Shown: one piece after another, positions 1 to 4,966 of the stretch | How positions within the stretch are numbered: position 1 is the stretch's first letter | How the letters are laid out: each line of letters begins with the position of its first letter | DNA from: JAICIG01 sp035532215 | GTDB lineage: Bacteria > Planctomycetota > Planctomycetia > Pirellulales > JAICIG01 | Assembly (NCBI GenBank): GCA_035532215.1 | Contig: DATKRK010000090.1 | Coordinates: forward strand, 1-5,003 | DNA length: 5,003 nucleotides | Direction of reading: 5' to 3' | Notes under the pieces: generated by a model | Told to the model about the DNA's origin: nothing | Database searches by the model: none | The model's input: the letters and a program-made list of their open reading frames with translations, nothing else | Position numbers and translations under genes: made by a program

Positions 1-447
1 GCAATCGGCGGCGCCAGCAGTCCGTACACGAGCACATGGAACCGCCACTCCAGCGACAACGCCGCGGCACTGACTGAACTTGGCGCGTTGCGGGCCTTCT
101 CGCTGTATCTCGACCACTTCCAAGACTTCCAGCCGACGCCCGAGCAGCAAGAGTCGATCGACGCGAACCTATCGGCCATGCGACGCAAGGCCGTGAAGCT
201 TGAGGCGTTCTTTTGCAGTGCGACAGGCGAGCCGCAAGCCAGCGATTGCCGGCAAGAGTTTGCCAACACCAAGCGAACATCGACGCTGGAACCCGAGGCC
301 GGCGACCAACTGGCGCAAGCCGCCCGCAACAAGCTAAACGCCGCCAACGATGCGCGGCCGAAAATGTCGCGAACGAAATTCAAAATCGAAAGCCTCGACG
401 AAAAAGACCCTACCCGATTAGACCCACCCCGGAGGAAGCTACAGTGA
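1..447 (+). CDS. Hypothetical protein, 5' end outside the window
   Basis: The frame is open from the first base to a TGA at 445-447, giving 148 codons. No start codon needs to be assumed; the TTG at 88 is only the first start-like codon and is probably internal. The product is hydrophilic. A stretch rich in Glu, Gln, Ala and Arg between about residues 50 and 120 should be largely helical, and the C-terminus is basic (ends DPPRRKLQ). There is no signal peptide or membrane segment in the visible part. I do not recognise the family. Third codon positions are GC-rich over most of the frame, and the overlapping frames give low-complexity nonsense, which supports this frame. The last ~25 codons run through a C-rich repeat (406-430) and look less like coding sequence, so the natural end could be earlier if a base has been lost in the A-run at 401-405. 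The stop overlaps the GTG start of the next gene, which suggests translational coupling. Confidence 0.6.
   Translation, partial: AIGGASSPYTSTWNRHSSDNAAALTELGALRAFSLYLDHFQDFQPTPEQQESIDANLSAMRRKAVKLEAFFCSATGEPQASDCRQEFANTKRTSTLEPEAGDQLAQAARNKLNAANDARPKMSRTKFKIESLDEKDPTRLDPPRRKLQ
406..430 (-). repeat. C-rich tandem motif, copy 1 (G-quadruplex potential on the minus strand)
   Basis: GACCCTACCC at 406-415 is followed after five bases by a variant, GACCCACCCC, at 421-430. Read on the minus strand, four runs of at least three G are separated by loops of 1-2, 7 and 2 bases, which meets the canonical G3+N1-7 rule for a G-quadruplex. The block is preceded by GACGAAAA, as is a second block at 1646-1669. 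It ends directly at the ribosome binding site (431-435) of the next gene. The sequence match is seen directly; folding and function are inference. Confidence 0.6.
431..435 (+). promoter_or_regulatory. Shine-Dalgarno deciding the GTG start at 444
   Basis: GGAGG lies 8 bases upstream of GTG 444-446, ideal spacing. It is the only strong Shine-Dalgarno in the small-gene cluster and decides the start of the 69-residue gene over the later ATG at 480. Confidence 0.65.
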
Positions 448-653
448 GCAACGACGAGCGACAACGATGCAGCCAACCGATGGCGTTCAAAGACCTGCGC
501 GCCGGCCAGCTTTTCAAACTCAAAGGGATCGCGTTCATCAAGCTTTCCAGCCCGGCGCCAAGCTTGCATTTCAACGCCATCCGAACCGACACAGGAAGCC
601 CCTGGCATATCGGCGCCACCGTGGCCGTCGACCCCGTGAACATCAACATCTGA
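444..653 (+). CDS. Small beta-rich (SH3-like) protein of phage/plasmid type
   Basis: This encodes 69 residues from GTG 444, chosen because GGAGG sits 8 bases upstream and the start overlaps the preceding stop (GTGA). The pattern is a short polar leader, then FKDLRAGQLFKL, then GIAFIKL, a segment with NAIRTDTG, and a C-terminal VAVDPV. This order (F-x-D-L-x-x-G-x-x-F, then F-I-K-L, then N-A, then V-x-P-V) recalls small SH3-fold proteins common in phages and integrated plasmids, whose molecular role is generally unknown. The family impression is from memory and has not been tested by a search. The product is cytoplasmic, with no membrane segment. It ends 4 bases before the next ATG and so is probably co-transcribed with both neighbours. 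An alternative start at ATG 480 would give 57 residues and still keep the whole conserved part. Confidence 0.7.
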   Translation: MSNDERQRCSQPMAFKDLRAGQLFKLKGIAFIKLSSPAPSLHFNAIRTDTGSPWHIGATVAVDPVNINI

Positions 654-657
654 ACCG

Positions 658-950
658 ATGGTCACGAATCGATATCTTTTTGAGCACTGCCAAGCCGTCG
701 AACTCGGCGGCGAACTCTCGTTCCCGCTCGGCATGCCACACGAGCAAGCCGCCGAGCAGTTGCAATCAATCGGTTGCCAAGTCGGCGCGATTGTGAATCG
801 CGGGCACGTCGCAAGCCTGCCGTGCCTTTACGTCTGGTATCCGCCAGGCGCCCCAGCTACTGGCGGCTTGTGTGGCATGACCACGGCATCGAGATCAGCC
901 GATTCACGCCGGAAACCAAGCGTTTCCCGCACGCGCCGGCCGGCGCCTAG
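658..950 (+). CDS. Hypothetical protein, 97 residues, reconstructed across a one-base deletion
   Basis: The gene starts at ATG 658, four bases after the previous stop, with no Shine-Dalgarno. The starting frame reads a sensible protein as far as LYVWYPPGAP (about base 854) and then turns into Ser/Arg/Pro-rich nonsense running to 1053. From 855 the other frame reads SYWRLVWHDHGIEISRF and so on to a TAG at 948-950. Joining the two requires one extra C in the C4 run at 851-854, giving 97 residues. The N-terminal half has a GMPHEQAAEQLQSIG segment that looks helical. The C-terminal half is Trp- and His-rich with alternating hydrophobics, likely beta strands. I do not recognise the family. Either the gene is frameshifted in the genome or the assembly lost one C in a homopolymer. 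The uncorrected product would be a 131-residue protein overlapping the next gene's start at 1050 by 4 bases. Confidence 0.6.
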
Positions 951-1049
951 CCCCGGCCCGCGCTCAACATGCTTCAAATACGGTTCACAGGACTTTTTCA
1001 AAACTCAAATCTTCACCACTTCACGACGAGCACCATACGGCAACGCACG
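951..1049 (+). other. Short intergenic stretch
   Basis: These 99 bases lie between the reconstructed 97-residue gene and the basic-tail gene. They are more AT-rich than the flanks around 975-1025, but I see no convincing promoter hexamers or terminator. The ATG at 969 is in frame with the downstream gene but has no ribosome binding site, and the extra 27 residues look non-coding. Confidence 0.4.
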
Positions 1050-1646
1050 ATGAAAACCGAACTCGACCGAGCCTTGTACACTTTCGCAACCCGCGTTCAG
1101 ATGCTGTTGCTCAGCCGCGGCGCCCAGCCGCTGCCGGACGGCGCTTTCCTTCTCACCACGCCGGCCGGACCGCTCCGCGTAGCCGCCCAAGGGAACTGGA
1201 TTATCAGCCACTTCGCGAGCCCGCTCGGCGGCTTCTTCGCCACCAAGCAAGGCAGCGTCCGTATAACCGGCAACTGGTCATTCTATTGCCCGCGCAAGGT
1301 AGAGACGCTGACAAGCCCGCTCGCCGTCGACGACTTCGCCGCAGCGCTTGACGGCGTGCTTGCCTTCAAACCAACCGGCGGCCAACGCATGCGGATCGAG
1401 CAAGACCTACGCGAGCAGCGACGCTACGCCCAACGCCTGGCCGTCATGTTCGCCGCAGTCCCCGACCCGGAACAGCCGCAACGAGAGGGCGCCGAGCCGC
1501 CCGGCGTGCTGCTCACGGCCGCTAAGCCCCCGGTGGCCCGCAAGCCGGCCAAGCCCAAGCCCCGCAAGGCGGCGAAGCCCAAGGCCAAGGATGCAAAGCC
1601 AAAACGTCGCAGCCGAGTTTCGGCACGAAAAGGCAGACGAAAATAG
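1050..1646 (+). CDS. Hypothetical protein with a histone-H1-like basic C-terminal tail
   Basis: This encodes 198 residues from ATG 1050 (MKTELDRALYTFATRVQ). The in-frame ATG at 969 would add 27 residues of poor coding quality, so the later start is preferred although neither has a Shine-Dalgarno. Residues 1-20 form a likely amphipathic helix. Residues ~35-110 form a folded domain with the spaced motifs TPAGPLRV, GNWIISHF and GNWSFYCP, then a helical LAVDDFAAALDGVL. Residues ~118-140 are charged and helical. Residues 157-198 are a low-complexity tail of Lys, Pro, Ala and Arg with repeated AKP/KPK units, resembling histone H1 tails and other bacterial nucleic-acid-binding tails. DNA or RNA binding by the tail is inference from charge. 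I have an unverified impression of similar proteins with GNW/GKWN motifs in planctomycete accessory DNA. The stop codon runs directly into the second C-rich motif at 1646. Confidence 0.7.
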   Translation: MKTELDRALYTFATRVQMLLLSRGAQPLPDGAFLLTTPAGPLRVAAQGNWIISHFASPLGGFFATKQGSVRITGNWSFYCPRKVETLTSPLAVDDFAAALDGVLAFKPTGGQRMRIEQDLREQRRYAQRLAVMFAAVPDPEQPQREGAEPPGVLLTAAKPPVARKPAKPKPRKAAKPKAKDAKPKRRSRVSARKGRRK

Positions 1647-1669
1647 ACCCTACCCTTTTGACCCTACCC
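1646..1669 (-). repeat. C-rich tandem motif, copy 2 (canonical G-quadruplex on the minus strand)
   Basis: Two perfect copies of GACCCTACCC lie at 1646-1655 and 1660-1669, separated by TTTT. On the minus strand this gives four GGG tracts with loops TA, TCAAAA and TA, a textbook G-quadruplex pattern. The block is preceded by GACGAAAATA (1636-1645), matching the flank of copy 1 apart from one base, and it overlaps the TAG stop of the basic-tail gene. A copy at the 3' end of two genes suggests a shared element rather than coincidence. Its role (transcript end, processing or replication signal) is unknown. Confidence 0.65.
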
Positions 1670-1713
1670 TTATGAACCAACAAGCTTTACACATCGCCTG
1701 AAACCACAAAGAC

Positions 1714-2008
1714 ATGATGCACCGCTACGAGCGGCCGAGCGTCGGCGAGAGCGTGATAAGCGCCCTTGATTGCAACTGGATCACTGGCCAGAACGCCCGC
1801 GACCTGCTCAAGGTCGCGTTCGTCGAAGACCGCGCCGGCCAATCGGACGCAATCCACGCGGCCAAAGGCTGGGAACGCAAGATCAGGCTTTACATGCTGG
1901 CGTTTCCGAAGCCCGGCTTCAAGGCGTTTCTGGATTTAGTTTGGCAACATCGAAAAGTACGAGAATCGAGCCGCTCAGGCGGTGTGGAAAGGGAACATGG
2001 GGAACTGA
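1714..2008 (+). CDS. Hypothetical protein, 97 residues, reconstructed across a one-base insertion
   Basis: The gene starts at ATG 1714 (a second in-frame ATG is at 1717); no clear Shine-Dalgarno. The frame reads a good protein through KAFLDLV (to about 1941) and then becomes Arg/Ser/Gly-rich nonsense ending at 2115. One frame over, 1940-2008 reads GNIEKYENRAAQAVWKGNMG and a TGA at 2006-2008. Removing one T from the TTT at 1940-1942 joins them as FLDLVGNIEKYENRAAQ. The reconstructed 97-residue protein is mostly helical and soluble, with a basic segment WERKIRLYMLAF near residue 55. I do not recognise the family. The tail looks like a true coding end because of its codon pattern and ordinary amino-acid composition. 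Either the gene is broken or the assembly has an extra T. The preceding 67 bases hold the second C-rich repeat and no gene. Confidence 0.55.
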
Positions 2009-2037
2009 CGAACCATGAACCGGGCAGCATTACCACG

Positions 2038-2079
2038 CGGGCCGCCCGCCAGGGCAAACTTCGATCGCCAGGCGGCCCG
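2038..2079. repeat. Perfect 9-bp inverted repeat (stem-loop)
   Basis: CGGGCCGCC at 2038-2046 is exactly complementary to GGCGGCCCG at 2071-2079, with a 24-base loop. A smaller competing hairpin, GCCC/GGGC, lies at 2044-2055. There is no T-run after the outer stem, so it is not a classic intrinsic terminator. It lies 30 bases after the end of the last small gene and could be a transcript-end stabiliser or a protein-binding palindrome. Confidence 0.4.
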
Positions 2080-2299
2080 ATGCTCGACTTGAGTTCAACG
2101 CCTCGACGCATTTAGACGGTCCTTTGGCCGGTTTGGTCTTTTTGCTGGGGGGGCTTGCTGTTCATGACGCGTTCCCTGATTCAGAAATAAGCGGGTGCTG
2201 GCTGGCTGATGGCCGACCGCGTTTCGATATGATCGGCGATACCCGATTGCCTGTTGAGCTTTACGCCCAAAGCCAACCTCGATGCGCAAATGACGATTG

Positions 2300-2320
2300 A
2301 AAGGGTGCCTTTGCCTTTTT
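2300..2320 (+). terminator. Weak hairpin with T-run, possible terminator
   Basis: AAAGG (2300-2304) can pair with CCTTT at 2308-2312 or at 2314-2318, and TTTTT ends at 2320. The stem is only five base pairs and AT-rich, so efficiency would be low. Its place just upstream of a promoter would suit insulation of the helicase gene from upstream transcription. Confidence 0.2.
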
Positions 2321-2322
2321 GG

Positions 2323-2351
2323 TTGATAGTCGCTTCCCTAGACCTTACGAT
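2323..2351 (+). promoter_or_regulatory. Sigma70-type promoter for the DrmD-like helicase gene
   Basis: TTGATA (2323-2328, 5 of 6 to TTGACA) is followed after exactly 17 bases by TACGAT (2346-2351, 4 of 6 to TATAAT, with the key first TA and last T kept). Transcription would start near 2358, leaving an ~87-base leader before ATG 2445. An AT-rich T-tract lies directly upstream. It is the best promoter match I found in the gene-poor spacer, and it points at the only large gene. Confidence 0.45.
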
Positions 2352-2444
2352 GCGGGGCTGAGATGTTGAAGTAGCGGACCTTTCAAGAGCGGCATCTTGG
2401 CCGTTGCTTCAGCAATGGGCGCTCGCGAAAGGGGCGATAGGGCG

Positions 2445-3887
2445 ATGACCGCAGTAATCGGCTCACCTGAACAAGGCCAGATGGTCAGCGTCCGGTCGCG
2501 CAACTGGATGGTCACGGACGTTTCCGCCAGCACCCTGCCGCCCGACCGCCTGCAAACCGGCCTGGAATCGCCGCAGCATCTCCTCACGCTGTCGTCGATC
2601 GAGGACGACGGCCTGGGCGAAGAACTGAACGTCATTTGGGAGCTTGAGCCGGGCGCGAGGGTGGTCGAGAAAGTCGCCCTGCCCGATCCCACAGGCTTCG
2701 ACCCGCCTGAGCAACTCGACGCTTTCCTCGATGCCGTCCGCTGGGGCGCCTCATCGTCTGCCGATGTGCGGAACATCCAGGCCCCGTTCCGCTCCGGCAT
2801 CGACATCGAGGACTACCAGCTTGACCCCGTGGTGCGCGCGATCCAGATGCCGCGAGTCAACCTCCTGGTCGCCGACGACGTGGGCCTCGGCAAGACCATT
2901 GAGGCGGGCATGGTGGCGCTCGAACTCGTCATCCGCCACCGCACTCGAAAAATCTTGATCGTTTGCCCGGCCTCGCTCCAGGTGCAGTGGCAGGAGCAGA
3001 TGCGGGACAAGTTCGGCCTCGACTTCCGCATCGTGAACTCTGCCCTCATGGGCGTGCTGCGCCGTAGCCGGGGCATCCACGTCAATCCGTGGAACCACTT
3101 CCCACGGCTCATCACCAGCATCGACTTTCTCAAGCGAGAACGTCCGCTGCGATTGTTCCGAGAACTGCTGCCGGGGCCGGATGAGCCGGCCTTCCCCCGC
3201 AAGTTCGACCTGCTGATCGTGGACGAGGCCCACAACTGCGCCCCCTCGGGCGTGGGCCGCTACGCCACGGACTCGATGCGAACCCAGGCCCTCCGCCTGC
3301 TCGTACCGCACTTTGAACACAAGCTGTTTCTCACGGCCACGCCACACAACGGCTATCCAGAGAGCTTTTCGGCCCTTCTCGAATTGCTTGACAACCAACG
3401 GTTCGCACGCAGCACGCCGCCCGACCGCAAGCAACTCAACGCGGTCATGGTCCGCCGTATGAAATCAGAACTGCCGCCGAAGTGGGATGGCTCGCCCCGG
3501 TTCCCGAAGCGAGTGCTGGACCCGATCGAGGTTCCCTACACCGACGAGGAGAGGGCCGTCCATTCTGCGCTCCGCGAGTACGCAGCATCGAGGATCAGTC
3601 GGGCGCAAGACAACACCGAAAAAATGGCGACCGAGTTCGTCCTCAAGACGCTGAAGAAGCGCCTCTTCTCCAGCCCGGCTGCATTCCTGACCACCCTCGA
3701 CCAGCACGAAAAATCGCTGCGGCAGTCCAAGCGGGGCACGGCCGTCCGCAAGCCATCCATCGGAATCTTAAAGCAGGAACTCGACCGCATTGACGAGGAG
3801 TATGCCGACGACTGCGAGTACGACGAGGCGACGACCGATGCCGTGGAGCGCCGCCTCGCTGCTGTTCAGCGAGCCGTCTGCGAATGA
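2445..3887 (+). CDS. drmD: DISARM SNF2-like helicase DrmD, N-terminal part (frameshifted)
   Basis: DrmD is the SNF2-family ATPase that defines class 1 DISARM, a multi-gene anti-phage restriction-like system. ATG 2445 is preferred (GSPEQGQMVSVRSRNWMVTDV follows closely, as in the family; GAAAGGGG lies about 10 bases upstream) over TTG 2397 or ATG 2415. Numbering from 2445, I see a Q-motif region DYQLDPV around Gln125, Walker A DVGLGKT with Lys150, motif Ia VCPASLQVQW, the DrmD-typical block SRGIHVNPWNHFPRLITSIDFLKRERPL (given here in two parts: SRGIHVNPWNHFPR and LITSIDFLKRERPL), Walker B/motif II DEAH at 260-263, APSGVGRYATDS, motif III TAT at 297-299 followed by PHNGYPESFSALLELL, and MVRRMKSELP. 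All lobe-1 motifs are intact. The frame leaves the protein at about residue 468 (base 3849) and ends at a spurious TGA at 3887, so this piece alone is an ATPase lobe without its partner lobe. Confidence 0.88.
   Translation: MTAVIGSPEQGQMVSVRSRNWMVTDVSASTLPPDRLQTGLESPQHLLTLSSIEDDGLGEELNVIWELEPGARVVEKVALPDPTGFDPPEQLDAFLDAVRWGASSSADVRNIQAPFRSGIDIEDYQLDPVVRAIQMPRVNLLVADDVGLGKTIEAGMVALELVIRHRTRKILIVCPASLQVQWQEQMRDKFGLDFRIVNSALMGVLRRSRGIHVNPWNHFPRLITSIDFLKRERPLRLFRELLPGPDEPAFPRKFDLLIVDEAHNCAPSGVGRYATDSMRTQALRLLVPHFEHKLFLTATPHNGYPESFSALLELLDNQRFARSTPPDRKQLNAVMVRRMKSELPPKWDGSPRFPKRVLDPIEVPYTDEERAVHSALREYAASRISRAQDNTEKMATEFVLKTLKKRLFSSPAAFLTTLDQHEKSLRQSKRGTAVRKPSIGILKQELDRIDEEYADDCEYDEATTDAVERRLAAVQRAVCE
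3846..3852 (+). other. Frameshift site within drmD (one extra base)
   Basis: In GAGCGCCGCC the upstream frame reads V-E-R-R-L. Dropping one C (about 3849) gives gag gcc gcc tcg ctg ctg ttc, that is V-E-A-A-S-L-L-F-S-E-P, which flows into the downstream frame and fits the usual DrmD linker between the lobes. There is no slippery heptamer or stimulatory structure, so this is more likely a mutation or an assembly error than programmed frameshifting. Confidence 0.65.
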
Positions 3888-4893
3888 ACTGGCCCTGCTC
3901 AAGCAGATGCGTGCATGGGCAGGAACGGCGTCGGGCCAACTCGACTCGAAGGTGAACTGCCTGATCGATTGGTTGAACACGCACATTCGCTCGGGCAAAA
4001 AATGGACGAACGAGCGGGTCATCATCTTCACCGAATACCGGGCCACGCAGAACTGGCTGAAGGAGATTCTCGCTCAGCAGGGCTTCACGAAGAACCGCCG
4101 TCTGCTGACCATGTACGGCGGTATGGATCTTAAAGAGAGGGAGGATGTCAAAGCGGCCTTTCAATCGTCGCCTGAAGTCAGCCCAGTGCGCATCTTGCTC
4201 GCCACCGATGCCGCCGCCGAGGGCTTGAACCTCCAGAACCACTGCTACCGCCTGATCCACTATGAAATCCCGTGGAACCCGAACCGGCTGGAGCAACGCA
4301 ACGGGCGTATCGACCGCCACGGGCAGAAGGGCTTCCTCGCCGCCAATGGCGAACGCCAGGTCTTCGTCTACCACTTCATCAGCCAGGGCTACAAGCAGCG
4401 CCAACAGTCGCTGCCCTCCAGCCGATCCTCGGACCTCGATGCCGACCTGGAATTCTTGCTGCGGGTGGCGCAGAAAGTCGAGACGATCCGGGAAGACCTG
4501 GGCAGCTACGGCACGGTGCTGGCCGATGATGTCGAGCAGGCGATGCTCGGCCGCGGCTATTCGATGCCGGGCGTTAGCCGGGCCGACACAAACGCCGAGC
4601 CCGTGCGGAAAATGCTCAAGTTCGAGCGGGACTTGGCCAAGCAGATCGACGAACTGTTGGATCAATACCGGGAGACGCAGCGGGAACTGAGGCTGTCGCC
4701 TGACAATATCCGCAAGGTGGTCGAGGTCGGGCTGGCGCTGGCCGAGCAACCGCCTCTGATTCCGATCCCACACCCGTCCGGCAAACCGGTCTTCACTCTT
4801 CCGGCGCTCAAGCATAGTTGGGCGGCATGCGCCGAGGGCCTGGAGCATCCCCACACCAAGGAAATTCCTGACTCTATCGGATTGCGGGTGTGA
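3850..4893 (+). CDS. drmD: DISARM DrmD, helicase C-terminal lobe, truncated at its 3' end
   Basis: This continues drmD in the next frame. In the joined protein it covers residues 469-815. It carries the second RecA lobe: motif IV VIIFTEYRATQNWL (from ~525), YGGMDLKEREDVKAAF, motif V LLATDAAAEGLNLQ (~585-597), HYEIPWNPNRLEQRNGRID with motif VI (617-627, ending DRHGQ), then a helical region with many charged residues and KHSWAACAEGLEHPH near the end. Conserved DrmD sequence stops at KEI (residue 807). The last eight codons, PDSIGLRV, read into a new sequence at 4867. DrmD proteins are usually about 1,000 residues or more, so roughly the last 200 are missing here. A TTG at 3790 is the first start-like codon in this frame, but residues before 3850 are nonsense; nothing suggests independent translation. 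Together with the upstream frameshift, the gene as written cannot give a complete helicase. Confidence 0.85.
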   Translation, partial: AASLLFSEPSANELALLKQMRAWAGTASGQLDSKVNCLIDWLNTHIRSGKKWTNERVIIFTEYRATQNWLKEILAQQGFTKNRRLLTMYGGMDLKEREDVKAAFQSSPEVSPVRILLATDAAAEGLNLQNHCYRLIHYEIPWNPNRLEQRNGRIDRHGQKGFLAANGERQVFVYHFISQGYKQRQQSLPSSRSSDLDADLEFLLRVAQKVETIREDLGSYGTVLADDVEQAMLGRGYSMPGVSRADTNAEPVRKMLKFERDLAKQIDELLDQYRETQRELRLSPDNIRKVVEVGLALAEQPPLIPIPHPSGKPVFTLPALKHSWAACAEGLEHPHTKEIPDSIGLRV

Positions 4894-4931
4894 CTTGAAA
4901 AAGCCGGGTTTTCAGTGAACGCCTGATTCGT

Positions 4932-4961
4932 CATCCTTCTGCTGACCAAAGTAGGAGGATG
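4932..4961 (+). promoter_or_regulatory. Hairpin sequestering the AGGAGG ribosome binding site
   Basis: CATCCTTCT at 4932-4940 pairs with AGGAGGATG at 4953-4961: nine base pairs, one of them a G-U wobble, around a 12-base loop. The 3' arm contains the complete Shine-Dalgarno AGGAGG (4953-4958), 8 bases before ATG 4967. In RNA read from outside the element the site would be masked. A promoter starting inside the loop or the 3' arm would free it. Such masking is known for some transposase genes (for example IS10). Confidence 0.6.
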
Positions 4962-4966
4962 CGAGA

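Larger units (their letters stand above)
2009..2444. other. Gene-poor spacer between the small-gene cluster and the helicase gene
   Basis: In 436 bases I find no ORF with convincing protein character on either strand; the minus-strand frames here are shadows of flanking genes or low-complexity. The stretch contains a perfect inverted repeat (2038-2079), a G7 run (2147-2153), a weak hairpin with T-run (2300-2320) and a promoter (2323-2351). Base composition is visibly less GC-rich between about 2120 and 2345 than in the genes on each side. This may be the border between the mobile small-gene cluster and the defence locus, but I see no tRNA fragment or attachment-site repeat. Confidence 0.5.

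Noticed and set aside
1672..1701. Mini-ORF MNQQALHIA after the second C-rich motif, as a possible leader peptide
   Set aside because: It has only nine codons and no ribosome binding site, and no attenuator-like structure follows.
2015..2092. 25-codon ORF starting MNRAALPRGPP shortly after the last small gene
   Set aside because: There is no clear Shine-Dalgarno, and its composition is dictated by the GC-rich inverted repeat it spans. The short spacing to the previous stop is the only support.
2205..2233. TATGAT (2228-2233) as a possible -10 element
   Set aside because: No acceptable -35 hexamer exists at 16-18 bases upstream; the pair at 2323-2351 is far better.
2338..2348. TAGACCTTACG resembling a third copy of TAGACCCTACC
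   Set aside because: It matches 9 of 11 bases but is single, lacks the GACGAAAA flank and has no second decamer. It also overlaps the promoter -10 region, so chance is likely.
2379..2432. CCTTTC (2379-2384) complementary to GAAAGG (2427-2432) at the drmD ribosome binding site
   Set aside because: It is only six base pairs across a 42-base loop, too weak to claim translational control.
3840..3890. Programmed frameshifting in drmD
   Set aside because: There is no slippery site, no internal Shine-Dalgarno and no strong downstream structure. Related DrmD proteins, as I know them, are encoded in one frame.
3643..4854. Long 403-codon open frame on the minus strand
   Set aside because: It is the antisense shadow of the helicase gene. 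Its translation is Arg/Leu/Val-rich with no motif, and the plus strand carries all helicase motifs over the same bases.
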